From contig NZ_KB899708.1 of NCBI RefSeq assembly GCF_000378445.1, forward strand, positions 40,442 through 104,441: DNA of 64,000 nucleotides, read 5' to 3'. The DNA is from Deinococcus aquatilis DSM 23025. GTDB lineage: Bacteria > Deinococcota > Deinococci > Deinococcales > Deinococcaceae. Position numbers and translations under genes: made by a program. The notes under the pieces were generated by a model. That model was not told where the DNA came from. It did no database searches and saw only the letters and a list, made by a program, of their open reading frames with translations. Of the stretch, positions 52,550-61,435 are shown piece after piece. How positions within the stretch are numbered: position 1 is the stretch's first letter; each line of letters opens with the position of its first letter.

Positions 52550-53335
52550 ATGAGCAATTCAGCGCCCGATCTGGGGCAGGAAGGTGGGCAGAGGGCTGTA
52601 CGGCTGTCCGAGTCCGCAGGGATAGCCACGCTGACGTTTACGCATCCCAAGGCGGCATTTGGCCCCGCCACCTGGCTGGAAACGGCGCAGGCCTTGGGGC
52701 AGTTGGGCCAGGCCCGCGTGCTGATCGTGCGCGGAGAACGCCATTTCAGCGTCGGGCTGGACGTGAAGGCCACCGCGCCCAGTATCGCCGCTGCCCTGAG
52801 TCAGCCCGCTGCCACCAGGCACGGGGCGTTTAAAGCTGTGGTAGACGAGATGCACGCCGCCATTGAGGGGCTGGCCGCCCTGCCCATTCCGGTGATCGCG
52901 GCCATAGACGGCTGGTGCATCGGCGCGGGACTGGAACTGGCCGCCGCCTGCGATATCCGGCTTGCCACCCACGCGGCCCGCTTCAGCCTGCCCGAAGTGC
53001 GCCTCGGCATCGCCGCCGATCTGGGCGGGCTGCAACGCCTGCCGGGAATCGTGGGCCGGGGCCGCGCTGCCCACCTTGCCCTGACCGCCGAACCCATCGA
53101 CGCCGCCACCGCCGAACGCTGGGGCCTGGTCACAGAGCTTCACGCCGATGCCGACGCGCTGTATGCCCGCGCCGACGCCTTGGCCGCGCACCTGGCCGCC
53201 CTGCCTCCCAGAGCGTTGGAAGGCACCAAGCGCACGCTGAATGGCGGCCTGCCTCATGCCCAGAGCTTGGCGGCGGCAGTGGACTGGAACGCCGAACACA
53301 TGACCGCAGAGGGCTTGGCATCGGCGCTGAACTAG
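52550..53335 (+). CDS. Crotonase-family protein, dienoyl-CoA isomerase-like
   Basis: The 261-residue protein has the crotonase oxyanion-hole motif [20 protein letters not shown] near residue 122. In [18 protein letters not shown] (about residues 150-168) the Glu and Asp positions match delta3,5-delta2,4-dienoyl-CoA isomerase (EVDVGLAAD-type motif) rather than plain hydratase. It would rearrange double bonds during beta-oxidation of unsaturated fatty acids. The next gene encodes a dienoyl-CoA reductase-like enzyme, which supports this. Confidence 0.85.
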   Translation: MSNSAPDLGQEGGQRAVRLSESAGIATLTFTHPKAAFGPATWLETAQALGQLGQARVLIVRGERHFSVGLDVKATAPSIAAALSQPAATRHGAFKAVVDEMHAAIEGLAALPIPVIAAIDGWCIGAGLELAAACDIRLATHAARFSLPEVRLGIAADLGGLQRLPGIVGRGRAAHLALTAEPIDAATAERWGLVTELHADADALYARADALAAHLAALPPRALEGTKRTLNGGLPHAQSLAAAVDWNAEHMTAEGLASALN

Positions 53336-53351
53336 ACAACCTGACAGCCTG

Positions 53352-53451
53352 GGTGCAGCGTTCTAGAAGTTTGCGTACCTCCCCGCAACCCAGAGTTCTC
53401 GGCCCCCACGCTTTTCCCACTCACTACTGATCACTGACTGAACGCTGCACC
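53352..53451. repeat. Repeat bounded by perfect 12-bp inverted ends (family B)
   Basis: GGTGCAGCGTTC (53352-53363) and GAACGCTGCACC (53440-53451) are exact inverses 76 nt apart. Inside is CTTTTCCCACTCACTACTGA, shared with the other family B copies. It lies just upstream of the reductase ribosome site. Confidence 0.65.
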
Positions 53452-53486
53452 AGCCACATTCAGACCACTTCAAAAGGAGCACCTCC

Positions 53487-54323
53487 ATGACCCAGACTGC
53501 CAATCCCGCCACCACCTTTCGCCCCGACCTGCTGAGCGGCAAGCATGCTCTGATTACCGGCGGCGGCAGCGGCATCAACCTCGGCATTGCCCAGAGTTTT
53601 GCGGCGCACGGCTGCGCGGTCACGATTCTGGGCCGCAATCTGGAGAAGGCGCAGAAGGCGGCGGCGGGCATCGTGGAAGCGGGCGGGCGGGCCATCGGCG
53701 TGAGCGCGGATGTGCGCGATTTTGCCGCCCTGCAGGCGGCGGTGGCGCTGGCCGTGGAAGCCCACGGAGACTTCGACATCGTGCTGGCCGGAGCCGCCGG
53801 GAACTTTCCTGCACCCGTGGACGGCATCAGCCCCAACGGATTCAAGACGGTGGTGGACATCGATCTGCTGGGGACCTACAACACCATCAAGGCCGCCGCG
53901 CCGCACATCAAGGCTCCGGGCGGCAACGTGCTGAGCATCAGCGCCTACGGCGTGCCTGTGCCGATGCAGGCGCATGTGGTGGCCGCCAAGGCAGGCGTGG
54001 ACGCCCTGACCCGCACGCTGGCCGTGGAATGGGGCCTGCGCGGAATTCGCGTGAATGCCATCATTCCCGGCCCGATAGACGGCACCGAGGGCATGGCCCG
54101 CCTCGCCCCCAATGAAAAAACCCGCGCCCAATTTACGCGCACCGTGCCGCTGGGACGCTTCGGCCTGCCCCAGGACATCGCCAATGCCGCGCTGTTTCTG
54201 GTGTCGGACGCGGCCAGCTATGTCACGGGCGTGATTTTGCCCGTAGACGGCGGCCAGAACATGCTGGGCGGTGCGCCGCAGTACCAGATGTTTTTGCAGA
54301 TGACGCAGGAAACCAAGTCCTGA
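53487..54323 (+). CDS. SDR oxidoreductase, 2,4-dienoyl-CoA reductase-like
   Basis: The 278-residue SDR has the NAD(P) motif [13 protein letters not shown] near residue 24. [30 protein letters not shown] (about residues 103-132) closely follows the eukaryotic-type 2,4-dienoyl-CoA reductases. As in those, the usual YxxxK is altered and the Lys is in [18 protein letters not shown]. It would remove conjugated double bonds with NADPH. AAAAGGAG precedes the ATG. Confidence 0.88.
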   Translation: MTQTANPATTFRPDLLSGKHALITGGGSGINLGIAQSFAAHGCAVTILGRNLEKAQKAAAGIVEAGGRAIGVSADVRDFAALQAAVALAVEAHGDFDIVLAGAAGNFPAPVDGISPNGFKTVVDIDLLGTYNTIKAAAPHIKAPGGNVLSISAYGVPVPMQAHVVAAKAGVDALTRTLAVEWGLRGIRVNAIIPGPIDGTEGMARLAPNEKTRAQFTRTVPLGRFGLPQDIANAALFLVSDAASYVTGVILPVDGGQNMLGGAPQYQMFLQMTQETKS

Positions 54324-54328
54324 GAAAG

Positions 54329-54420
54329 AGTGTTTAGGGGTCGGGGGTTGAGGGTCTGGGAATTGCAGGTTTTTGTGGACCACTGACAGAACGCTGTACT
54401 TAGACCCCCAACCTCAAACC
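54329..54420. repeat. Intergenic imperfect inverted repeat (family B-like)
   Basis: GGGTCGGGGGTTGAGGGTCT at the left roughly mirrors AGACCCCCAACCTCAAACCC at the right. The inner CCACTGACAGAACGCTG is shared with the repeat at 53430-53450. Confidence 0.5.
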
Positions 54421-54440
54421 CGCCGTCAGGCTTCACACGC

Positions 54441-54446
54441 TATCCT
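54441..54446 (+). promoter_or_regulatory. -10 box TATCCT, leaderless type
   Basis: TATCCT is followed by 6 nt and GTG 54453, which fixes the GTG as start of the PBP4-type gene. Confidence 0.55.
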
Positions 54447-54452
54447 CTGCGG

Positions 54453-55844
54453 GTGCGCCGCCTGCTGACCCTCTGTACTTTTATCCTTCTTTCAGCAGAG
54501 CTGGCGGCAGTGGCCCCGACCACGCCCATCTCGGTGCACCTGATCCGCGACCCCGGCCTCAGCGCAGGCGTGCGGGAAGTCCTTCAGCGTGCCCCCGACA
54601 ACGTACAGGTATCGGTACTGGTGCGCGAGGTCGGCGGCGGCCCGGTGCTGGAAGCCCAGCAGCCCGACGAACCCATGATTCCGGCCAGCACCCAGAAGCT
54701 GGTCACGGCGGCCTCGGTGCTGATAGACCGGGGCGGCGCGGGAGGCTGGTGGAGTACCGAACTGACCGTGCCAGCGGCAGAAGTGGGCCACCGCAGCGTG
54801 TCTGCCCTGACCCTGCGCGGCAGTGCCGACCCGACCCTCAGTGTGTCGGACGGCCTCAACAGTCTGCGGGCACTTGCAAAGCAGGCTTTTGCCCGTGGCC
54901 TGCGCCGCGCCGAAACCGTGCGGCTGGACGAGTCCCGGATGCAGGCAGGCAGCTGGACGGACCTGCTTGTGGACGTGCCCATGACCGCCGTACGCCTGAG
55001 CGAATGGGAGAACAACCCGCCCACATCAGGGGCACAGGCGCGGGCCAGAGCGGGCGCGGCGCTGGTGGCCGAACTGCGGCGAGCGGGCATCGAGGTGGGG
55101 TCGGACGTGGTGGGCGTGGCTCCTGGGTTCATGCCCTACCTTGCCCCCGCCCGTTTGGACAACGACGGCAAACCTCTGCCGCCCGATCCGCTGATTCCCG
55201 TGAACCGCCGTCCAGAACAGGGCCTTGCCAGCGTCAGTAGCGGCTCTCCTGCACCGTTTCTGGCCGCCACACTGCGCCCCAGCGACAACCTGAAGGCCGA
55301 AGAACTCCTGGGAACTCTGGCCGCCACACCCCTGGGACGCGGCACACTGGAGGGCGCGTTGCTGCGCGAGCGGGCCGCCCTGCGCCGCATGGGAGTAGAC
55401 CTGAGCGGCGTAACGCTGGCCGACGGCAGCGGCCTGAGCCGGGACAACCGCCTGACTGCCCGTGCCCAGATACAGCTCCTCAGCGTGCTGTACGACCTGC
55501 CTTACGCCGCAGCCGGGACATCCCGAACGCTGCCCGCTGCCCTTTACCGCGCCCGCCGCAACGCTTTTGCCGAGGCCCTGCCCCGAGCAGGTACCGGTGA
55601 GACTGACCCGCAGCACACCGGACGCGGCGGCACGATGGCCCTGCGGCTGCAGGGTTCGGGGCTGGACGTGCGGGCCAAAACCGGAACCCTGCCGGGCGTC
55701 AGTGCGCTGGCAGGCTACGTGACCGCCAAAAGCGGCAAAACACTTGCCTTTTCTATCCTGATGAACGGCCCGGAAACCACGCCGATTCTGACCCTGCGCG
55801 GCCTACAAGACCAGATGGTGCAGGCCATAGCGGCGGCGCACTGA
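54453..55844 (+). CDS. dacB: D-alanyl-D-alanine carboxypeptidase/endopeptidase (S13, PBP4 type)
   Basis: The 463-residue protein has a signal peptide (about residues 1-20). The penicillin-binding triad follows: SxxK in [12 protein letters not shown] near residue 76, the second motif in [14 protein letters not shown] near residue 330, and KTG in [17 protein letters not shown] near residue 410. It trims or cuts peptidoglycan peptides outside the membrane. The start is GTG. Confidence 0.92.
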   Translation: MRRLLTLCTFILLSAELAAVAPTTPISVHLIRDPGLSAGVREVLQRAPDNVQVSVLVREVGGGPVLEAQQPDEPMIPASTQKLVTAASVLIDRGGAGGWWSTELTVPAAEVGHRSVSALTLRGSADPTLSVSDGLNSLRALAKQAFARGLRRAETVRLDESRMQAGSWTDLLVDVPMTAVRLSEWENNPPTSGAQARARAGAALVAELRRAGIEVGSDVVGVAPGFMPYLAPARLDNDGKPLPPDPLIPVNRRPEQGLASVSSGSPAPFLAATLRPSDNLKAEELLGTLAATPLGRGTLEGALLRERAALRRMGVDLSGVTLADGSGLSRDNRLTARAQIQLLSVLYDLPYAAAGTSRTLPAALYRARRNAFAEALPRAGTGETDPQHTGRGGTMALRLQGSGLDVRAKTGTLPGVSALAGYVTAKSGKTLAFSILMNGPETTPILTLRGLQDQMVQAIAAAH

Positions 55845-55996
55845 CGCCCGGCGCCAGAAAAAGAGTCTCGGGAGGCGCAGAGACCGCCTCAACGAGCAGC
55901 CTGCCGCCCTCTCCTGAGATTCCTTTGAGGACAACCTCAAGACTGAATCAGTGCGTGTTGGTGGGCTTGCGCCCCGTGTTGGCCGCCCTGCACAGC

Positions 55997-56002
55997 TAGG
56001 GT
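55997..56002 (+). promoter_or_regulatory. -10 box TAGGGT, leaderless type
   Basis: TAGGGT lies 6 nt before the ATG at 56009 of the first tandem hydrolase gene. Confidence 0.5.
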
Positions 56003-56008
56003 GCAGCC

Positions 56009-57019
56009 ATGACCTTCAGGCGGCGCGGGTACGGACGGGCATTGACAGCCCTATTGATTTCCTCTGGATTCATTTCCTCCGGGATGAATGGGCAGGCATC
56101 GGCGCAATCGGCGGCGGCCCTCGCCAAGCTGGACGCGGCCCAGATGAGTATTCCGGCGGCGCGGGCCAAAACCTTTGCGGGAAGCGCCCTGACGGTACGG
56201 CAAAATTTGCGGGCTGGAGCCAACTATTCCCGGCAGGTGGTGAGCTACCAGTCGGATGGCCTGCGGATCGATGCCCTGCTGACGGTGCCGAGTGGCACGC
56301 CGCCCAAAGGGGGATGGCCGACCATCGTGTTCAATCACGGCTATATTCCGCCCGCCCAGTACCGCACCACCGAGCGCTACGTGGCCTATCAGGACGCTTT
56401 TGCACGCGCCGGATTCATCACCCTCAAAAGCGATTACCGGGGGCACGGCAGCAGTCAGGGAGAGGCGCTGGGCGGCTATTTTGCGCCTGATTACACCACC
56501 GACGTGATGAATGCGCTGGCGAGCCTGAAGGCCGATAAGCGGGTCAATCCGGCCCGAATCGGCATGTGGGGCCACTCGATGGGCGGATTTCTGACCCTGC
56601 GGGCGATGGTGATAGACCGCCAGATCAAGGCAGGCGTGATCTGGGCGGGCGTGGTGGGCGACTACAACCAGATCATCAACGAGTGGCGCAGCCCGGTTCC
56701 GGCTTCTATTCCCCGGTCGGTGCTTGGGCTGCGGCAAAAAGCAGTGGCCAAGTACGGCACGCCGCAGGCCAACCCCAAATTCTGGAACACGCTGGCGGCC
56801 AATTCCTATCTGCGCGACCTTGGCGGCCCGATTCAGCTCCATATCGGCACAGCAGACGAAGACGTACCGGTGGCTTTTCACACCCGGCTGACCGCACAGA
56901 TGAAAGCAGTGGGCAAGCCTGTGCAGAGCTACGTGTATCCCGGCGACAACCATAACCTCAGCCGAAATCTGCAGGTGGCCCTCAACCGCAGCGTGGCTTT
57001 CTTCAAGGCGAATCTGTAA
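56009..57019 (+). CDS. Secreted alpha/beta hydrolase (S9 prolyl-oligopeptidase-like), tandem copy 1
   Basis: The 336-residue protein has a signal peptide or N-terminal anchor (about residues 10-33). The hydrolase set is: oxyanion HGYIPPAQY near residue 112, nucleophile GHSMGGFL near residue 190, Asp in TADEDVPVAF near residue 290 and His in PGDNHNLSRN near residue 313. A carboxylesterase or peptidase is likely. The next gene, 5 nt downstream, is a close paralogue. Confidence 0.88.
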   Translation: MTFRRRGYGRALTALLISSGFISSGMNGQASAQSAAALAKLDAAQMSIPAARAKTFAGSALTVRQNLRAGANYSRQVVSYQSDGLRIDALLTVPSGTPPKGGWPTIVFNHGYIPPAQYRTTERYVAYQDAFARAGFITLKSDYRGHGSSQGEALGGYFAPDYTTDVMNALASLKADKRVNPARIGMWGHSMGGFLTLRAMVIDRQIKAGVIWAGVVGDYNQIINEWRSPVPASIPRSVLGLRQKAVAKYGTPQANPKFWNTLAANSYLRDLGGPIQLHIGTADEDVPVAFHTRLTAQMKAVGKPVQSYVYPGDNHNLSRNLQVALNRSVAFFKANL

Positions 57020-57024
57020 CCCTG

Positions 57025-58080
57025 ATGCGGCGACTGGTGCAGGTAGGACTCCTGCTGTTGGTGGCGGGCGCGGGCTGGGTGGCCGTGACCCAGCCAGAGA
57101 ACCTGCCGTTTGCGTTGCCGGGCAACCTCCAACCTGGACGCACCGCCGCCCCCTCCTCCGCCCCCAGCCCAGAAATCAGCAGACCCGCCCCGGACGGCAG
57201 CCTGACCGACGCGGCCCTGACTGCACTGGTGGCGTGGCAACCCATCAGCGTGCAGGCCTTGCGAACGCGGAAATACCCCGGCAGCGCCCTGACGGTGCGG
57301 CAGAATTTGCGGGCCGGGGTCAACTATTCGCGGCAGGTGGTGAGCTACCAGTCGGATGGCCTGCGGATCAATGCCCTGCTGACGGTACCGAGCGGTACGC
57401 CGCCCACAGGAGGCTGGCCCGCCATCGTGTTCAATCACGGGTATATTCCGCCCGCCGAGTACCGCACCACCGAGCGCTACGTGGCGTATCAGGACGCGTT
57501 CGCCAGAGCCGGATTCGTGACCCTGAAAAGCGATTACCGGGGACACGGCAGCAGCGAGGGAGAGGCGCGGGGCGGATACAACGATCCCGGCTACACGGTT
57601 GATGTGCTGAACGCCGCCGCCAGCCTGAAGGCCGACCCACGGGTCAATCCGGCGCGGCTGGGATTGTGGGGGCACTCGATGGGCGGCCAACTGAGCCTGC
57701 GGGCCATGCTGGTCGATGACAGCTTCAAGGCCGCGTCGTTGTGGGCGGGCGTGATCGCCAGCTACGACGTATTGGCGACCGACTGGAACCCCCCTGCCAA
57801 CGGCCCCAAACCCACGCTGGACCGTCTGAATCGCCGCTACCTGCGGGCACTCAGCCCCAATAGCCTGCTGCGAGAACTGAATGGCAGACCCACTCAGCTT
57901 CACCACGGCACCAACGACGCCGATGTGCCCTATGCCTTTCAAAAAGCTCTGGCCGACGACCTCCGCGCCGCCGGGCAGGGGGTGGAGGCCTACCGCTACG
58001 AGGGCGACAACCACAACCTGAGCCAGAATCTCTCCACGGCCCTCAGACGTAGCGTGGCATTTTTTAAGGCCAATCTATGA
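57025..58080 (+). CDS. Secreted alpha/beta hydrolase (S9-like), tandem copy 2
   Basis: The 351-residue paralogue of the preceding gene has a different N-terminal hydrophobic segment (about residues 4-22) and a Pro/Ser-rich linker. From about residue 90 to 200 it is nearly the same protein as copy 1 (for example NYSRQVVSYQSDGLRI, FNHGYIPPAEYRTTERYV). The catalytic residues are in GHSMGGQL, TNDADVPYAF and EGDNHNLSQN. The C-terminal half has diverged more, in line with separate substrates. Confidence 0.88.
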   Translation: MRRLVQVGLLLLVAGAGWVAVTQPENLPFALPGNLQPGRTAAPSSAPSPEISRPAPDGSLTDAALTALVAWQPISVQALRTRKYPGSALTVRQNLRAGVNYSRQVVSYQSDGLRINALLTVPSGTPPTGGWPAIVFNHGYIPPAEYRTTERYVAYQDAFARAGFVTLKSDYRGHGSSEGEARGGYNDPGYTVDVLNAAASLKADPRVNPARLGLWGHSMGGQLSLRAMLVDDSFKAASLWAGVIASYDVLATDWNPPANGPKPTLDRLNRRYLRALSPNSLLRELNGRPTQLHHGTNDADVPYAFQKALADDLRAAGQGVEAYRYEGDNHNLSQNLSTALRRSVAFFKANL

Positions 58081-58109
58081 GTTTCCGCAAGTCCTGGGAA
58101 GCCAGGGAG

Positions 58110-58115
58110 TAGGCT
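58110..58115 (+). promoter_or_regulatory. -10 box TAGGCT, leaderless type
   Basis: TAGGCT lies 6 nt before the ATG at 58122. Confidence 0.55.
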
Positions 58116-58121
58116 CAACAC

Positions 58122-58838
58122 ATGACCTCAACTTCCTCTACAGGCAAAGTTCTTCTGATTACGGGCGCAAGCACGGGCATCGGCGCGGCTACTGCCCGGC
58201 AGGCGGTACAGGCTGGCTGGCGCGTGGCGCTCCTGGCCCGCAGCGAAGACAAATTGCAGGCGTTGGCTGCCGAACTGGGCGGAGAACAGGCCATTGCCCT
58301 CCGCGCGGACGTGACCCAGTGGCCCGACCTGGAGGGTGCTGTGGCGGCCACATTGGAACGCTTTGGGCGGCTGGACGCGGCGCTTGCCAATGCAGGATTC
58401 ACGGCAGGTGCGCCCCGCTACGCCACCGGCGACCCCACGCCCGACGAGTGGCGCGACATGATCCTGACCAACGTGCTGGGGGCTGCCCTGACCGCCCGCG
58501 CCACCCTGCCGCACCTGATCGGCAGCCGGGGCCACCTGCTCCTGGTGGGTTCTGTGGCCGGACGGGTCGCCACACCCGGCCCTTACAGCGCCACCAAATG
58601 GGCAATTTCGGGGATGGGCGAAAGCATCCGCCGCGAAGTGAGCGCCGAGGGCGTACGCGTGACCACGATTGAACCGGGCCGGGTCGAAACACCGTTCTGG
58701 GCCGAGGGCCGAAAGCCTCAAAACGCCGAATTCCTGCAAGACGACGATGTGGCCCGCGCCATCCTGTACGCACTGGAGCAGCCCGCGCATGTGGCGATCA
58801 ATGAACTGCTGATCCGCCCGACCACGCAGGACGTGTAG
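58122..58838 (+). CDS. Short-chain dehydrogenase/reductase
   Basis: The 238-residue classical SDR has the cofactor motif ITGASTGIGAATA near residue 13, LANAGFTAG near residue 90, Ser in LLLVGSVAGR near residue 145 and the active-site pair in YSATKWAISG near residue 158. The substrate is unknown. It lies downstream of the tandem hydrolases but has its own promoter box. Confidence 0.88.
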   Translation: MTSTSSTGKVLLITGASTGIGAATARQAVQAGWRVALLARSEDKLQALAAELGGEQAIALRADVTQWPDLEGAVAATLERFGRLDAALANAGFTAGAPRYATGDPTPDEWRDMILTNVLGAALTARATLPHLIGSRGHLLLVGSVAGRVATPGPYSATKWAISGMGESIRREVSAEGVRVTTIEPGRVETPFWAEGRKPQNAEFLQDDDVARAILYALEQPAHVAINELLIRPTTQDV

Positions 58839-58861
58839 GCGGGCGGATCGGGAAGAATAAA

Positions 58862-59380
58862 TTAGCGGCTGAGGTCGTAGCCCGTGACTTTCTGACCAGA
58901 GCGGGGGTTGGTGGTGCTGATCACCACGCGCTTGTCGTACAGGTTCCAGCCCTGAGTCACGTTCATTTCGGGTGTGAACCGGGTGGCCGGAACGTTGCCT
59001 CCCACCTGGCTGTAAATCAGCCACTGCTGGTTGCGGGCCACGCTGTCCACCTCGGTGGCGTCCAGATTGGCGTTGTTGTTGGCGTCGTTATAGACCACCA
59101 CCTGATACACACCCACCACTCCGGGCACGTTGGGCAGATCCACCCCAAAATTCCAGGTGTTGATGCCGGTCAGGAGCACATTCTGGGCCAGATTGCTGTT
59201 GTTGGTCACCACTTCGGGGAAGCCTGTACCGACCAGAGCCAACCGCAGCCGTGCATCAGTGCCCCAACTGCCTGCAATGCTGCCGCTGACATCGTAGGCG
59301 TCGGGCGTCTGGATACCGCGAGGCCCGCAGGCGGCAAGGGCCAAAGGAACGCACAGGAGCAAAAGGGCAGATTTTCTCAT
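58862..59380 (-). CDS. Hypothetical lipoprotein
   Basis: The 172-residue protein has a lipoprotein signal with lipobox LAAC near residue 18. The rest looks beta-rich and includes an Asp/Asn stretch, YNDANNNANLDATEVD near residue 98, like a calcium-binding loop. No enzyme motif is seen. It is likely anchored in the cell envelope. A TACTCT box lies 6 nt upstream. Confidence 0.75.
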   Translation of the reverse strand: MRKSALLLLCVPLALAACGPRGIQTPDAYDVSGSIAGSWGTDARLRLALVGTGFPEVVTNNSNLAQNVLLTGINTWNFGVDLPNVPGVVGVYQVVVYNDANNNANLDATEVDSVARNQQWLIYSQVGGNVPATRFTPEMNVTQGWNLYDKRVVISTTNPRSGQKVTGYDLSR

Positions 59381-59681
59381 GTATCCAGAGTAAACCGTGA
59401 AGCTGATGGGAGCGTGAACCAGGCCTCATTCGGCACGGTAAGTAGAAAGAGCAGTATGGACGTAACCGGGTGCGCCACTTTGCCGATGTGCTGAGGCAGG
59501 CGGACGGGGCAGACTGGCCCTGAATAAAGGGGAGGGCACAGAATGAGAGATGCAGATTCGGACGATTGGCGAAGGGCCACAGCAGCGGGCAACAGCGTGA
59601 CCACGCGCCGCGCCCCCACCCCCTAACACGCGGGCAAGCCCCCATTGAGCAGTACAGAGGCTTCCCGCACAAGGACAGACG
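59381..59681. other. 301-nt intergenic region upstream of rtcB
   Basis: It separates the divergent lipoprotein and rtcB genes. It holds the lipoprotein promoter box at its left end and the AAGGA ribosome site of rtcB at its right end. The centre is GC-rich with no open frame of coding character, no clear hairpin and no RNA gene that I can see. Confidence 0.5.
59387..59392 (-). promoter_or_regulatory. -10 box TACTCT, leaderless type
   Basis: TACTCT on the minus strand lies 6 nt before the lipoprotein ATG. Confidence 0.5.
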
Positions 59682-61088
59682 ATGAACGGGAAGCAAATTA
59701 CCAAACTTGGATTTGAACGCAAGGCCATTGGGCTGGCCCTCTCTGCCGCCACCCTGCGCGAGCGGGCAGGCCTGAGCCGAGATGAGATTCTGAATGAACT
59801 GCGCGGTGTGCAGGCCAACCCCGAGGCTTTTTTGGGTGGTCTGTACAACGACCTCGCCGCCGAATTGATCGCGGTGCGCGGCGTGCAGGAAGCGCGGGCT
59901 TTCAGCGACCTGCGGCCCACGCCTCTGCCCTACCCGGTGTGGGGCGCAGACCTGATCGACCCCGGCGCACACACCCAGATGGACGTGGCGATGCGCCTGC
60001 CCATCTCGCGTGCGGGTGCGCTGATGCCCGATGCACACGTCGGCTACGGCCTGCCCATCGGCGGCGTGCTGGCAACTGAAGACGCCGTGATTCCGTACGG
60101 CGTGGGCGTAGACATCGGCTGCTCGATGATGCTGAGTGTGCTGCCCCTGCCCAGCAACGCCCTGAAAACCGAGGAAGCCAAAGCCCTGCTGATGCGGCAT
60201 ACCCGCTTTGGCGCGGGCGTGGGCTTTGAAAAACGTGACCGCGAAGACCACGCCGTGCTGCACGAGGAAACGTGGGACGCCCTGCCGATTCTGGGTCACC
60301 TGCACGACAAGGCCATCACGCAAATCGGCACGAGTGGCAGCGGCAACCATTTCGTAGAGTTCGGCACGTTCAGCCTCTCTGCGCCCGACAGCGGCACGGG
60401 GCTGGAAGCGGGCGATTATCTGGCGGTGTTGTCTCACAGCGGCTCGCGGGGGTTCGGGGCACAGGTCGCCAACCACTTTACGCGGCTGGCACAGGCCCTT
60501 CACCCCATGATCGACAAAAGCGCCCAGAAGCTGGCGTGGCTTCCGCTCGGCAGCGAGGAAGGTCAGGCCTACTGGCTCGCCATGAATCTGGCTGGCCGCT
60601 ACGCCCTCGCCAACCACGACCTGATTCACGCCCGCCTTGCCCGCGCACTGGGTGAAACGCCGCTGCTGCGCGTCAGCAACAGCCACAATCTGGCCTGGAA
60701 ACAGCAGATAGACGGCAAGGAATTGATCGTTCACCGCAAGGGAGCCACCCCCGCCGCCGCCGGACAACTGGGCCTGATTCCCGGCAGCATGGCCGACCCC
60801 GGCTTTCTGGTGCGTGGGCGCGGCAACCCGGCAGCCTTGGCAAGTGCCAGCCACGGCGCAGGCCGTCAGCTGGGGCGCAAGGCCGCCATCAACGCCCTTG
60901 CCAAAAAGGACGTGCAGGCTTACCTGGACCGTCACGGCATCACCCTGATCGGCGGCGGCATAGATGAAGCGCCTCAGGCCTATAAACGCATCGAGGATGT
61001 GATTGCCCGCCAGACGGATCTGGTGGACGTGCTGGGCCAGTTCATGCCCAAAGTGGTGCGGATGGACACGGGGAACGAGGACGTTTAG
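59682..61088 (+). CDS. rtcB: RtcB-family RNA ligase
   Basis: The 468-residue protein has the RtcB metal and catalytic motifs: DAHVGYGLPIGGV near residue 117, Cys in GVDIGCSMML near residue 148, GTSGSGNHFVEFG near residue 220, SHSGSRGFG near residue 250, and the guanylylated His in SASHGAGRQLGRKAA near residue 393. The family joins 2',3'-cyclic phosphate or 3'-phosphate ends to 5'-OH RNA. DIGCS replaces the more usual DIGCG. No archease or rtcA lies nearby. AAGGA precedes the ATG, and a terminator follows. Confidence 0.9.
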   Translation: MNGKQITKLGFERKAIGLALSAATLRERAGLSRDEILNELRGVQANPEAFLGGLYNDLAAELIAVRGVQEARAFSDLRPTPLPYPVWGADLIDPGAHTQMDVAMRLPISRAGALMPDAHVGYGLPIGGVLATEDAVIPYGVGVDIGCSMMLSVLPLPSNALKTEEAKALLMRHTRFGAGVGFEKRDREDHAVLHEETWDALPILGHLHDKAITQIGTSGSGNHFVEFGTFSLSAPDSGTGLEAGDYLAVLSHSGSRGFGAQVANHFTRLAQALHPMIDKSAQKLAWLPLGSEEGQAYWLAMNLAGRYALANHDLIHARLARALGETPLLRVSNSHNLAWKQQIDGKELIVHRKGATPAAAGQLGLIPGSMADPGFLVRGRGNPAALASASHGAGRQLGRKAAINALAKKDVQAYLDRHGITLIGGGIDEAPQAYKRIEDVIARQTDLVDVLGQFMPKVVRMDTGNEDV

Positions 61089-61102
61089 AGACAGTTTCAG
61101 AG

Positions 61103-61137
61103 ACCGTGAGTGGTAAGTAGTTAGTGGGAAGTGGGAA
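61103..61137. repeat. Family B fragment, left arm
   Basis: CCGTGAGTGGTAAGTAG and TTAGTGGGAAGTGGGAA match the left arms at 26147 and 51671, without a right arm. Confidence 0.5.
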
Positions 61138-61179
61138 AACCGGAGGAACGCCGAAGCCTGAGCGTTTCTCCGGTTTTTT
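61136..61179 (+). terminator. Terminator after rtcB
   Basis: AACCGGAG (61138-61145) pairs with CTCCGGTT (61168-61175), with inner AACGC/GCGTT, followed by TTTT; four A residues in front allow action on both strands. Confidence 0.85.
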
Positions 61180-61358
61180 GTTTGGCCGCCCCATACTCTT
61201 GCCCGCCCAATCCGTGTGAGGCCGTCGTGCGTGAAACGCGCGGGCCAATTCCAGCTCAGAGTGAACTGGCACTTCCACTTCAGATGAAAGATTCAGCCGG
61301 GGCTGAACACGACAAGATCACTCCTGCCGAGCGCAGCGAAAACTCCCCTCACCCCTTT

Positions 61359-61383
61359 GGGGGCGGGGGCTGGGGGGTGGGGG
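61359..61383 (+). other. Strong G-quadruplex motif
   Basis: Four G runs of 5, 5, 6 and 5 are separated by 1, 2 and 1 nt. This is a textbook parallel quadruplex pattern with very short loops, 50 nt beyond the end of the M20 gene. Confidence 0.8.
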
Positions 61384-61435
61384 AATCCACCGTGGCAGAA
61401 GCCCACCCACCCGCCTCGCCCAAAAACTCAGCCCG

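Larger units (their letters stand above)
61089..61435. other. 347-nt region between convergent rtcB and M20 peptidase
   Basis: From left to right it holds a family B-like fragment (61103-61137), the rtcB terminator (61136-61179), an unremarkable GC-rich stretch (61180-61320), and a repeat-like segment ending in a G-quadruplex motif (61359-61383). No gene is apparent. Confidence 0.55.

Noticed and set aside
59256..60935. A 559-residue minus-strand frame opposite rtcB and the upstream region
   Set aside because: Shadow of rtcB; its tail only re-reads the lipoprotein region in another frame.
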